NCBI GenBank assembly: GCA_963750195.1
Contig: CAVVPS010000018.1
Location: 248,001-312,000 of the forward strand
DNA: 64,000 nt
Direction of reading: 5' to 3'
Source of the DNA: AP-15 sp963750195
Lineage (GTDB): Bacteria > Pseudomonadota > Alphaproteobacteria > ATCC43930 > CGMCC-115725
A program made the translations under genes and the position numbers. The notes beneath the pieces were generated by a model. The model was not told the origin of the DNA. It ran no database searches and worked only from the letters and a program-made list of their open reading frames with translations. Positions 8,865-17,880 of the stretch are shown one piece after another; position 1 is the first letter of the stretch, and the number at the start of each line of letters is the position of its first letter.

Positions 8865-9851
8865 TCAGCGCTGCGGCTCGACGATGACGGTGCCGACCTT
8901 GCCACCGCGCTCGACTTCCTTGTGGGCTGCGGCGGTCTCGTAGAGCGGGAAACGGGCGGCCACTGACAGGATACGGCCTGGCGATGCCGTCCAGGCGGCG
9001 ATGTCGGACTGTGCTCGGCGCCGATCGGGATGCGGGACGCCGGCGAGCGACATCGAATAAACCGCGAGGTTTTTCTGCATCAGGTCGCGCACTGGCACTC
9101 GCGGCTGGCGGTCACCATTGGTGGCGTAGATCATGATGCTCCCATTGACCCGCAAACAGCGCAGCGCGGCGGCGAGATTGCCCCCGAAATCAACCTCGGC
9201 GATGTGATCGACCCCAACCCCGCCGGTGATGTCGAGCACGCGCGCACCGACGTCCTCGTTGCGATAATTGATGACATGCGCAGCGCCGCCAGCGCGGGCG
9301 CGGTCCGCCTTTTCGGGCGAGCTGACCGTCGCGATCACCCTCGCCCCGGCCCAGGTGGCGAGCTGTACCGCGTAGTGGCCCACCGCGCCTGCGCCGCCGG
9401 TCACCAGGAGGGTCTTGCCCTGGACCGGCCCGGCGACGAAGACGCTGCGGTGTGCGGTCATGCCCGGCACGCCCAGGGTCGCGCCCTCGGCGAATGAGAC
9501 GTGATCAGGGAGTTCGGTCACCAAATCGACGGAGAGGGCGATGTATTCTGCCGCTGTTCCCTGCCAACGGCCGTTGCGCTGACCGTTGTACAGCCAGACC
9601 CGTTTCCCCAGCCAGCGCTCGGGCACCCCGGGGCCGACCTGGTCGACCACGCCCGCGCCGTCGCTGTTGGTCACGACCCGCGGGTATTCCATGGCTGGCG
9701 GACCGCGCCGCCGATAGGTGTCCGACGGGTTGACGCCCGAGGCTTCCAGTCGGACCCGCACCTCGCCGTGACCAACCTCGGGCGTTGGCAATTCGCCACA
9801 AACCAGGACCTCGTCGGCTGCTCCCTGCCGGTCGTACCACACCGCGCGCAT
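8865..9851 (-). CDS. NADPH:quinone reductase / zinc-independent MDR oxidoreductase
   Basis: A 328-residue medium-chain dehydrogenase. It starts MRAVWYDRQGAADEVLVCGELPTPEVGHGEVRVRLEASGVNPSDTYRR, typical of quinone oxidoreductases, and lacks the structural-zinc cysteines of alcohol dehydrogenases. The nucleotide-binding Rossmann loop is LLVTGGAGAVGHYAVQLA near residue 150, followed by VIATVSSPEKADRARAGGAAHVINYRNEDV and DHIAEVDFGGN. It should reduce quinones or enones with NADPH in the cytoplasm. It is alone on its strand, with the plus-strand AAA ATPase converging and the dehydrogenase at 10211 diverging. Confidence 0.92.
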   Translation of the reverse strand: MRAVWYDRQGAADEVLVCGELPTPEVGHGEVRVRLEASGVNPSDTYRRRGPPAMEYPRVVTNSDGAGVVDQVGPGVPERWLGKRVWLYNGQRNGRWQGTAAEYIALSVDLVTELPDHVSFAEGATLGVPGMTAHRSVFVAGPVQGKTLLVTGGAGAVGHYAVQLATWAGARVIATVSSPEKADRARAGGAAHVINYRNEDVGARVLDITGGVGVDHIAEVDFGGNLAAALRCLRVNGSIMIYATNGDRQPRVPVRDLMQKNLAVYSMSLAGVPHPDRRRAQSDIAAWTASPGRILSVAARFPLYETAAAHKEVERGGKVGTVIVEPQR

Positions 9852-10210
9852 CGCTGCCTCCTACCCATGAGCGAGAGCGTTGTAGCACGTTACCGGCTCA
9901 CCGCTGCGCATGGTCACCACGCTAACGTGCTCAGCCTGTCGTCACGGTAGATTTCCTTGCCGGCCAATCGGCCGGAGCTGGGGAGGGTGTGGTCGGACCT
10001 AAGGAGGCGATAATGGATTGCGAGACCGAACCAAATCGCTGCCCCCAAGGAATATCTCTTGTTCCAAGGATCGGATCGACGCGAAAAAAACGAGTTCAGC
10101 CTCCGAAGCCGAACCCTCTCCACCTCAGCACCGGTCGACATTGACCAGCTCGATAATCTATCTCCAGAGCGCTCTTCGCGGTGGGCGGTTGGGGGTCGGG
10201 AGGGACGCAC
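9852..10210. other. Intergenic, divergent promoter region
   Basis: A gap of 359 bases between the divergent quinone reductase and shikimate-dehydrogenase-like genes, so it should carry both promoters. I see no coding frame of quality. The last 20 bases contain a purine-rich GGTCGGGAGGGA that serves as ribosome-binding site for 10211. Confidence 0.6.
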
Positions 10211-11044
10211 ATGATCAACGGTCGTACGGAGTTAATTGCCCATCTCGGCCACCCGACCGAAACCTTTACCGCGCCAATGATCTACAATCCGTGGTTTGCC
10301 TCGCGCGGCATCAATGCCGTGGTGGTCCCGATGGGCGTGCGGGCCGAGGATTACGCGACGTTTCTGCGCTCTCTATTTCGCCTGAGCAACATCCGCGGCG
10401 CGCTCGTGACGATGCCCCACAAGGTCGCCACGGTGGGTCTGCTCGATGAGGCAGCTTTGGCAGTGCAGGTGGCCGGCTCCTGCAATGCCATCCTTCGCCG
10501 TCCGGACGGCTCGCTCTACGGCGACCTGTTCGACGGTGTTGGCTTTGTACGCGGGGCAAAGCGCAAGGGCTTCGACTTTACCGGCGCGGATTGTCTGATC
10601 GTCGGGGCCGGCGGTGTCGGCTCTGCAATCGCCGCTGCGATTGCCGCAGAGGGGCCGGGATCGATTGCGCTGTTCGATATCCACGCCGCGGCGGCCGAGC
10701 GCCTCGCGGCCCGGCTGCGCCGGCGCTTCCCAAGCTTGACCGTTGGCCTGCGAGACAACGACCCTGCGGGATACCGCCTGGTGGTAAACGCGACGCCGCT
10801 CGGCATGTCGGCCGGCGATCCGCCGCCGTTCGACCCGGCACGCCTCGACGGTCAAGCTTTTGTTGGGGACGTGGTGCTGACCGCCGAGCTGTCGCCCTTG
10901 CTCAAAGCTGTAGCGCGGCGCGGGTTCCGTTACCTGGTCGGAACAGACATGCTGTTCGAACAGATACCGGCATACCTCGAATTCTTCGGCTATGGCACTG
11001 CAACTCCCGACGAGCTGCGGGCGGTCTCCCAAATTTCATACTGA
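10211..11044 (+). CDS. Shikimate/quinate 5-dehydrogenase family protein
   Basis: A 277-residue protein starting MINGRTELIAHLGHPTETF with GGGAGGG just upstream. It has the shikimate dehydrogenase layout: an N-terminal substrate domain with LVTMPHKVATVGLLDE (the catalytic Lys of the MPHK motif), then NADP Rossmann loop DCLIVGAGGVGSAIAAAIAA near residue 130, NATPLGMSAGDPPPFD and a C-terminal FEQIPAYLEFFGY. Because the substrate residues differ from typical biosynthetic AroE (SHTETFTAPMIYNPWF in place of SLSP), this is more likely a catabolic or YdiB/RifI-like paralogue than the housekeeping AroE. That assignment is inference; the family is certain. Confidence 0.88.
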   Translation: MINGRTELIAHLGHPTETFTAPMIYNPWFASRGINAVVVPMGVRAEDYATFLRSLFRLSNIRGALVTMPHKVATVGLLDEAALAVQVAGSCNAILRRPDGSLYGDLFDGVGFVRGAKRKGFDFTGADCLIVGAGGVGSAIAAAIAAEGPGSIALFDIHAAAAERLAARLRRRFPSLTVGLRDNDPAGYRLVVNATPLGMSAGDPPPFDPARLDGQAFVGDVVLTAELSPLLKAVARRGFRYLVGTDMLFEQIPAYLEFFGYGTATPDELRAVSQISY

Positions 11045-11443
11045 GAGCGCGCAGACAGGTAAACTTGCCGCAAATCGCGCGCGGCTCTTATCGGCAGCTG
11101 GGCGCCGTAAGCGGTCATTGCTCGACGGCGAAAGCGGACTATCAAGAACACGTGCATTGCCGCGCCCGGGCATCTGGTTCGACCTTGGCGATGGCCGGCC
11201 CAATATCCACCGAGTCGCGGCGAGGGTCCGTCGGATTGGATCGGCGCGCGCACCCTCGCCTCCGGAGCCGAAAAGACCGTAACGATCGCCTCCGGTAGCT
11301 ACCGTGAGGTTGACGCTTGCGCCCAGGCTCACGAGTATCTTAGATGCTTTTGGTAATAAGCTGTGTTCTTCTTTTGGAACCTCGCCTCCGTCGGCGCAAA
11401 GATGAAATCCTTGCTCTGGCATACGCCGATCCTGTTGACGTAA
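11045..11443. other. Intergenic, no gene seen
   Basis: Roughly 400 bases after the dehydrogenase. Several short frames overlap it but have no start with a ribosome site and no recognisable protein. From about 11330 the composition becomes more A+T rich (TTTTGGTAATAAGC), which would suit a promoter for the gene at 11444. Confidence 0.5.
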
Positions 11444-12215
11444 ATGATCCGCTTGCCCGCTTTTATTCTCGTCGGGTGCGTGGTCTTCGCAGCGCTGATC
11501 CTGATCGAATTGGGCTCCATCAGTAGTCACCGCCCTTCACCCGGAGCCCGCTTGCCACCGGCGGAAATCCAACCCGCAGCGCCGGAAACTCGGAAGCTCG
11601 CCGATCCGCTGTTCAGTCCGACACAGCGTCCAGATACCGCGTCCTCGGCTAATGATGCTGATTCACCATTGCGCGATGTGAGGCTGACTGGCGTCGTAAT
11701 CGGACCGGATTTGCGCATCGCGATCTTCGCTGTGACCGGCACTAACTCGCGCGTGCTGTCGCAGGGCGAAGCGCTGAAAGGCTGGCGAACTCGAGAGCAT
11801 CTCACCGGAAGGGGTAGTGCTCAGCGGTCCGGCCGGTAACATAGTGCTCGAACCTCAGGCGGATGCGAATCTGGTTCGACGGTCTCCGCCTGTTTCGGTC
11901 CAGTCCCGCCAGCCAGACGCGGCGATGGCCGGTGCGCCGAGGCAACCAATTGCTGTTACGCGTATTGCTGTCGGCAACTTATCGGCGGCCATCCCCGTTC
12001 AGACGCAAGGCTATCCTTATTATTCTCCGGAGTATTACCCCGGGTATGACCAGTATTATCCATGGGACTGGGGATGGCCTATCGGAGTTTCCGTCGGATT
12101 TGGCGGATGCTGGAACTGCGGCTTCCGCGGCGCCTCTTTCCGTCCAGGTTTCCGACGCTTCGGCTTTGCGCATGCGAGTTTTGGTGGCGGTTTCCGCGGC
12201 GGCGGTCGCAGATAG
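11444..12215 (+). CDS. Type II secretion N/C-like protein with Gly/Phe-rich tail (frameshifted)
   Basis: About 256 residues after repairing one extra base near 11788 (reading CGAACTCGAG; dropping the A joins ALKGWR to LESISPEGVVL). The N-terminus MIRLPAFILVGCVVFAALILIEL is a single inner-membrane anchor. The central part, RDVRLTGVVIGPDLRIAIFAV through EALKGWR and LSGPAGNIVLEP, matches the periplasmic HR domain of GspC/PulC and rhizobial GspN-like proteins. The C-terminal 70 residues turn into a Tyr/Trp-then-Gly/Phe/Arg-rich stretch (YYSPEYYPGYDQYY, then repeated FRGA/FRPGFRRFGF/GGGFRGGGRR), which is unusual. No other secretion genes flank it, so it is an orphan. Confidence 0.65.
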
Positions 12216-12508
12216 CACGATCAAGTCGGCCGCTTAGTCTAGAGCGTGCCCCGAAAGCTTGGTTGTGAGCTGAATCCGAAGCGCACCCGAGAGCCAGGTC
12301 AGTGCGATGCGTCTCTCCGCACAACCCCGCGGTCCACACGGCGTCTTTCCGCAGTAAGCGCGTGCGGGTTCGCTGCCTTTGTCCGGACGATAGCGCGGTT
12401 GCGGGTTCGCGATGCCCGTGAGACGGTTGGGGGCGCGCACGCGGCGCTCCCGCGAACGCGCCACGTAATAAATTGCTCCCCCTTGGTCTTGCCTCGCGTG
12501 GCCTAGCA

Positions 12509-13375
12509 ATGAAACCCGCGCCCTTCGATTACCAGGCTCCCGGCACCCTTCCCGAGGCAATCGACCTGCTTGCGTCGAACCCCGAAGCGGTCGTCATCGC
12601 CGGGGGACAAAGCCTGATGCCGGTTCTCGCTTTCCGCCTGGCGACCCCGAGCCTGCTGGTCGACCTGCGGCGGCTGCCCGGACTCGGCAATATTGCCCTC
12701 GGCGCTGACGGCCTCCGGCTCGGCGCGCTCGTACGCTGGTGCGACATCGAGGGCGATCAGCGGTTGGCGGCGGCACATCCGCTATTGCACGCAGCCGTCG
12801 CGCATGTTGCGCATTACCAGATCCGCAACCGTGGCACTGTCGGGGGCAGTCTCGCTCATGCCGACCCGGCCGCCGAATTGCCCGGCGTCGCCGTGACCTG
12901 CGAGGGCGAAATCACCCTCTGCGGCCCGGCTGAATCGCGCGCGGTGCGCGCCGGCGAATTTTTCACCGGACCGCTGTCGACGCTGCGCCGGCCGGACGAG
13001 ATCGTCACCGAGCTGCACCTGCCGAAATGGCCGAGCGGACGGCGCTGGGCCTTTCAAGAATATGCCCGGCGTGAGGGTGATTTCGCGCTTGCCGGCATCC
13101 TCCTGTTTTACGACGAGGACCGGCAGGGCGCGCTGAGCAATCCGCATGTCGGCGTGATCGGTGCTTGCCCGCGCCCACATCGGCTCACCAGGGTCGAAAC
13201 GCTGCTGAGCGGCCACGCCCTCGACGACGATCTGATCCGACAGGCGGCGGTTACGGCTGCCGAAGAGGTCGACCCTCCGGACGATTTGCACGCTGACGCC
13301 TCGTACCGTCGCGGCCTGGCGGCGACGCTGATCGAGCGCGGCTTGCGGGCCGCGGCTCAGCACGGGAGTGCATGA
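12509..13375 (+). CDS. Molybdenum hydroxylase FAD-binding (medium) subunit
   Basis: A 288-residue CoxM/XdhB-type flavoprotein. It begins MKPAPFDYQAPGTLPEAIDLLASNPEAVVIAGGQSLMPVLAFRLA, the standard FAD pyrophosphate-binding motif (AGGQS), then IRNRGTVGGSLAHADPAAELP, the second FAD motif, and the C-terminal CO_deh_flav domain. The subunit passes electrons from the Fe-S clusters to FAD and NAD or another acceptor. Its stop overlaps the start of the downstream fused Fe-S/Mo subunit by four bases (ATGATG), so the complex is co-translated. A longer TTG start at 12473 is possible but adds nothing conserved. Confidence 0.93.
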   Translation: MKPAPFDYQAPGTLPEAIDLLASNPEAVVIAGGQSLMPVLAFRLATPSLLVDLRRLPGLGNIALGADGLRLGALVRWCDIEGDQRLAAAHPLLHAAVAHVAHYQIRNRGTVGGSLAHADPAAELPGVAVTCEGEITLCGPAESRAVRAGEFFTGPLSTLRRPDEIVTELHLPKWPSGRRWAFQEYARREGDFALAGILLFYDEDRQGALSNPHVGVIGACPRPHRLTRVETLLSGHALDDDLIRQAAVTAAEEVDPPDDLHADASYRRGLAATLIERGLRAAAQHGSA

Positions 13376-16149
13376 TGCGCGTGAGTTTCCGGATCAACGG
13401 CAATCCCGTCGCGGTCGATGTCGAGCCGCGCCTCCACCTCGCCGATTGCCTGCGCGAGGTGCTAAGCCTGACCGGAACCCATCTCGGCTGCGAGCATGGC
13501 GCCTGCGGCGCGTGCACGGTCATCGTCGATGGAGCCGCGGTCCGCGCCTGTCTGATGCTGACGGTGCAGGCTGACGGCGCCAGCATCGTCACCGTCGAGG
13601 GCCTATCGAGCGACGACGCGTTGAGCCCGCTGCAGACCGCGTTCCGCAAGCATCACGCCTTGCAATGCGGCTTCTGCACCCCCGGCATGTTGACGACGGC
13701 GCACGCGCTGTTGACCGAGGAGCCCGATGCGGACGCCGATCGCATCCGCTCCGCGCTGTCCGGCAATTTGTGCCGCTGCACCGGCTATATCCCGATCGTC
13801 GAGGCGGTGCTCGAAGCGCGCGCCGCCTACCGGCGAGGCGGACAAGCCATGATCGGGACGAACCGGTATATCGGCAGCCCGGTCGAGCGGATCGAGGATC
13901 TGCGCTTTCTGCGCGGCCGCGGCCAGTTCGTCGGCGATTTGAAGCGCGAGGGCATGCTGCATGCGGCCATCCTGCGCAGCCCCGTCGCGCACGGCCACGT
14001 TACCGCCATCGACGCCACCGCCGCGCTTGCCATAAGAGGGGTGCGCGCCGTCATCACGGCGAAAGACATCGGCGTCGTGCCGCGCATCCCGCTGCGTCTT
14101 CTGCCCTTGCCCGGCACGGAGCGCTTCCTGCAGCCGGTGATCGCGGCCGACCGCGTGCGCTATGTCGGCGAGCCGGTCGCAGTCGTGCTGGGTGACAGCC
14201 CGGCGCTGGCCGAGGATGGGGTCGGCGCGATCGCCCTCGATATCGAAGAGCTGCCGCCCGTCCCGGATCGGCGCGCTTCCGGGCGAGGCGACATCCTGTT
14301 GTTCGAAGAAGCCGGCACCAACGCCGCGATGATCTTTACCGGGGTCAAGGGCGATGCGGACGCGGCGTTTCGCGATGCCGACTACGTCGGGCGCCACCGG
14401 TTCGCGGTCCAGCGCCATACGGCGCTGCCGATGGAGCCGCGCGGCGTGCTTGCCGAATGGGATGCGGCGCAGGGCCGGATGACGGTGCTGGGCGCGGCAA
14501 AGGTGCCGTTCTTCAACCGCGATACCCTGGCGGCGATGCTGGGCCTGTCGCCGGCCCAGGTCGACCTGATCGAGAACGACGTTGGCGGCGGCTTTGGCGC
14601 CCGCGGCGAGTTCTACCCCGAGGACTTCCTGATCCCGTTCGCCGCGCGGCATGTCGGCCGCCCGGTCCGCTGGCTCGAGGACCGGCGCGAGCATCTGACG
14701 GCGATGAACCATGCGCGCGAGGCGGATTGCGAGGTCGAGATCGCCTGCCGCAGCGACGGCACGATCCTCGGCCTGCGCGGCGAGGTCTTCGTCGATCTCG
14801 GGGCCTATGTCCGCACCAACGGGTTGATCCAGCCGCGCACCCTGGCGCAATGCCTCACCGGTCCCTATCGCGTGCCGAATGTGCGGATGACCTCGACGGC
14901 GCTGCTGACCAACAAGACCCCGTCCGGCACCTATCGCGCGCCCGGCCGCTATGAGGGCTCGTTCTTTTGCGAGCGGCTGATCGAGCTGGCGGCGCGCGAC
15001 CTGGGGATCGACAGCGCCGAGATGCGGCGGCGCAACCTGATCGGCGCCGGCGAGATGCCGTACCGGCTGCCACGGCTGGAGCCGGGCGGTCCGGCGGTCG
15101 ACACCGAGTGCGACAGCGGCGACTATCGCGAAACCCTCGAACGCTGCCTCGCCGAATTCGGCTGGGACGAAAAACGTGCGCTGCAAGGCCGCGAAATCGA
15201 CGGACGCTACCACGGCGTTTCTGTCGCCTGCTTTATCGAGGGCGGCGGAGCCGGCCCGAAGGAGACGGCGCGGCTCGAGCTTGAGGCGGACGGCACGGTC
15301 TCGGTCTATGTCGGCTCGACTGCGGTCGGGCAGGGCCTCGAAACGGTGATGGCGCAGATCGCGGCGGACACGCTCGGCCTGCCGCTCGGGCAGGTGCGCG
15401 TCTTGCACGGCTCGACGCCATTGCTCGACGAGGGCTACGGTGCGTTCGCTTCACGCTCGACGGTGCTCGGCGGGTCGGCGGTATTCGAGGCGGCGAATGC
15501 CCTGCTCGACAAGATCCGCGCGGCTGCCGGCGCACGGCTAGGCTGTGCCGCCCAACAGGTCGAACTGGCGGATGGCTATGCCCATGCTCCCGACGGGCGC
15601 TCGCTCGCCTTTGCCGAGTTCGCAGCGGGCGGCCTTCAGGTCACGACGGCATTTAGCAACGACAACCGGCTGACTTACACCTACGGATCGGCTGCGGCGC
15701 ATGTCACGGTCGACCCGGGGACGGGCGATGTCGAGTTGCTCGACTGTCTCGTCGTCGAGGATGTCGGCCGCATCGTCAACCCGTTGACGCTCCATGGCCA
15801 GGCGATCGGCGGCATGGTCCAGGGGCTGGGCGGCGCCTTTTTGGAGCACCTCGTCTATGATGAAAACGGGCAGTTGCTGGCCGGCAACCTCGCCGACTAT
15901 CTGATCCCGACGGCGACCGATTTTCCAAAGATCCGGGCGATCGCGCTCGAAAATCACCCCTCTCCGAGCAACCCGCTCGGGGTCAAGGGCGCCGGCGAGG
16001 GGCCGATCATCCCGATCGGCGGCCTGATGGCTAACGCGGTTGCCAATGCTTTGGCCTCGTTCGGAGCGATGCCGAACCAGCTGCCGCTCTCGCCCGCCCG
16101 CGTTTGGCACATGAGTTCGGGCAAACAATCCACCGAAAGTTTGGAATGA
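13372..16149 (+). CDS. Molybdenum hydroxylase, fused 2Fe-2S and molybdopterin subunits
   Basis: A 925-residue polypeptide. Residues about 1-160 are a complete small subunit: plant-type 2Fe-2S site GCEHGACGACTV, then helical 2Fe-2S site CGFCTPGM and GNLCRCTGY. From about residue 165 (GTNRYIGSPVERIEDLRFLRGRG) it continues in frame into a full CoxL/XdhA-type subunit with VRYVGEPVAVVL, GGGFGARGEFYPED, APGRYEGSFFCERLIE, VGQGLETVMAQIA and the catalytic-Glu segment GVKGAGEGPIIPIGG. The bases at the junction read GCCATGATCGGG, resembling an old separate start whose upstream stop was lost. The enzyme hydroxylates an aromatic or CoA-thioester substrate with a Mo cofactor. The next genes (acyl-CoA synthetase, enoyl-CoA hydratase) fit an aromatic or fatty acid route. 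Confidence 0.9.
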   Translation: MMRVSFRINGNPVAVDVEPRLHLADCLREVLSLTGTHLGCEHGACGACTVIVDGAAVRACLMLTVQADGASIVTVEGLSSDDALSPLQTAFRKHHALQCGFCTPGMLTTAHALLTEEPDADADRIRSALSGNLCRCTGYIPIVEAVLEARAAYRRGGQAMIGTNRYIGSPVERIEDLRFLRGRGQFVGDLKREGMLHAAILRSPVAHGHVTAIDATAALAIRGVRAVITAKDIGVVPRIPLRLLPLPGTERFLQPVIAADRVRYVGEPVAVVLGDSPALAEDGVGAIALDIEELPPVPDRRASGRGDILLFEEAGTNAAMIFTGVKGDADAAFRDADYVGRHRFAVQRHTALPMEPRGVLAEWDAAQGRMTVLGAAKVPFFNRDTLAAMLGLSPAQVDLIENDVGGGFGARGEFYPEDFLIPFAARHVGRPVRWLEDRREHLTAMNHAREADCEVEIACRSDGTILGLRGEVFVDLGAYVRTNGLIQPRTLAQCLTGPYRVPNVRMTSTALLTNKTPSGTYRAPGRYEGSFFCERLIELAARDLGIDSAEMRRRNLIGAGEMPYRLPRLEPGGPAVDTECDSGDYRETLERCLAEFGWDEKRALQGREIDGRYHGVSVACFIEGGGAGPKETARLELEADGTVSVYVGSTAVGQGLETVMAQIAADTLGLPLGQVRVLHGSTPLLDEGYGAFASRSTVLGGSAVFEAANALLDKIRAAAGARLGCAAQQVELADGYAHAPDGRSLAFAEFAAGGLQVTTAFSNDNRLTYTYGSAAAHVTVDPGTGDVELLDCLVVEDVGRIVNPLTLHGQAIGGMVQGLGGAFLEHLVYDENGQLLAGNLADYLIPTATDFPKIRAIALENHPSPSNPLGVKGAGEGPIIPIGGLMANAVANALASFGAMPNQLPLSPARVWHMSSGKQSTESLE

Positions 16150-16492
16150 CCATCAAAACCCATCCGCGCCGCGCACGCTTCGTCGACGTAGACCCGCCCT
16201 CAGTTGTTGTGCGCGCGATTCCGCTAGCGCTCGGGGCGGCCCGGCGGCTTTTCGGAAAGCCCTCGGCGCAACCATGGTATGCTGATCGTTATTGCCATGC
16301 GCCGAAGCGCATTGCGTAACGAGATCACACGGCCACCAGCTAAACCTAGGGATTGCTCGTGACAGGAAGGGCAGATGCGGGAGCTGATGATCGCATTCGA
16401 CATCGGGAAAGCGAGCTGCCGAATGCAATTCCCGCACGATTGGGGGGTCATGTGCGGATCAGTATGATCCGAGGCGTGCCGAGTAACTGGCC
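16150..16492. other. Intergenic, no gene seen
   Basis: A gap of 343 bases between the molybdenum hydroxylase and the acyl-CoA synthetase-like gene. Short frames on both strands carry no recognisable motif. I find no clear terminator, so the two genes may still be on one transcript; a second promoter is equally possible. Confidence 0.5.
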
Positions 16493-17869
16493 GTGCAAAT
16501 AGACGCGCTGTTCGAACCGAAATCGATCGCTGTCATTGGCGCGTCGGACAAACCGACGCCCGGCCAGCGGATTATCAACTCGCTCGATCGTCTGGGTTTT
16601 GCCGGCCGCATCTACCCGGTCAACCCGAATTACGCGGCGGTGCTGAACCGACCCTGTTATGCGAGCGTCGCTGATCTTCCCGAGGCCCCGGATGTCGCGG
16701 TGTTTTGCCTAGGTCATGAGCGCGTTGTCGACGCCTTTATGGCCGGGGCAAAGCGCGGCATGAAGGCCGCTGTCATTTACGACGGTGGGTTTGCCGAACA
16801 CAGCGAGGCCGGGCGCGAGCGGCAAGCGAGGATTACCGAGATTTGCCGAGATTACGACATCGCTCTCTGCGGCCCCAATTGCATGGGCATCCTGAACCCG
16901 CATCACCGGAGCACAACCTATCTTCAGGAACTGCGCGACCCGACCGGCCTCGCCGGCAATGTCGGCATCGTTTCGCATAGCGGCGGGCTGTGCGTCAGCC
17001 TGCTTGCCGATACGAGGCGCTTCGGGTTCAGTCACATTGTCTCCCCCGGCAATGAAGCGGCCGTGACCGTCGCCGAGTTCCTCGAATACCTGGTTGCCGA
17101 CCCGGATACGAAAATCATTGGCGGGTTCATTGAGACAATTCGCCATAAGGATCGCTTTGCGGCGGCGCTCGACCGCGCCCATGCGCTGGGCAAACCCATC
17201 GTGCTGATCCGGGCCGGCAAGAGCGAGCGTGCGCGGCGAGCAATCGTGACCCACACCGGCGGACCGGCGGAAGAGACGGCCGAGATCGCCGAATTGTTTC
17301 GGGCGCATCACGTCATCGAGGTGCCGGATCTTGTCGAACTGACCGAGACGTTGGCCGCGTTCCAAGCGGCGAAACCTGTGGCGGGGCGGCGCATCGCGAT
17401 CATAACCTCGTCGGGCGGCTTGTCCGAACTGATCCTTGACATTGCCGCCGCTCGTGACCTCGTGTTGCCGCCCTTATCGCCGGCGCAGAAAACACAGATC
17501 GAGGACGGCATCGGCTTTATTACCGGCGACGGCAATCCGTGCGACGCCTGGGGCAGCGGCGCCTTCGCCGCGAACCTGCCCAAGGCGCTGGTACTGTTCG
17601 ATGCAAGTGAAGACCACGATGCGATCGTCCTGTTGCGCGACAATCTGGACGATCAACTCTTTGATCAGCCCGAAACCGCGCGGAGCTACATCGAGATGTT
17701 TGCACGCGCCGCCGAACACAGCCGCAAGCCGCATTTCCTGCTGACCACGCGGCCCGGGATTATGGATCGCGGGCTCGTCGCGTATTTACGCGGGCATGGG
17801 GTCGGGATCGTCGGGGGCCTCGACGAAGGGCTGAGCGCGATCGACCGGCTGGCCGTCAAAGCCAATTAG
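16493..17869 (+). CDS. NDP-forming acyl-CoA synthetase-like protein (CoA-binding/ligase alpha domain)
   Basis: A 458-residue protein starting at GTG 16493 (MQIDALFEPKSIAVIGASDKPTPGQRI). Residues 1-130 are the CoA-binding Rossmann domain, followed by succinyl-CoA-ligase-like domain with GPNCMGILNP and the IVSHSGGL loop near residue 165. The conserved phospho-histidine is probably in THTGGPAEETAEI near residue 250. It ends near residue 458 without the separate ATP-grasp beta domain, so it corresponds to the alpha part of the acetyl/acyl-CoA synthetase (ADP-forming) or Pat-like family. No partner beta subunit is adjacent. It precedes an enoyl-CoA hydratase by 11 bases, supporting a CoA-ester pathway. 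Confidence 0.88.
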   Translation: MQIDALFEPKSIAVIGASDKPTPGQRIINSLDRLGFAGRIYPVNPNYAAVLNRPCYASVADLPEAPDVAVFCLGHERVVDAFMAGAKRGMKAAVIYDGGFAEHSEAGRERQARITEICRDYDIALCGPNCMGILNPHHRSTTYLQELRDPTGLAGNVGIVSHSGGLCVSLLADTRRFGFSHIVSPGNEAAVTVAEFLEYLVADPDTKIIGGFIETIRHKDRFAAALDRAHALGKPIVLIRAGKSERARRAIVTHTGGPAEETAEIAELFRAHHVIEVPDLVELTETLAAFQAAKPVAGRRIAIITSSGGLSELILDIAAARDLVLPPLSPAQKTQIEDGIGFITGDGNPCDAWGSGAFAANLPKALVLFDASEDHDAIVLLRDNLDDQLFDQPETARSYIEMFARAAEHSRKPHFLLTTRPGIMDRGLVAYLRGHGVGIVGGLDEGLSAIDRLAVKAN

Positions 17870-17880
17870 GGAGGGCGCAA

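Noticed and set aside
12473..12508. TTG start upstream of the FAD subunit
   Set aside because: Adds 12 unconserved residues before the standard MKPAPFDY opening.
13603..15408. 601-residue open frame antisense to the molybdenum hydroxylase
   Set aside because: Runs entirely opposite a strongly motif-bearing gene; composition is arginine-rich and no known domain appears.
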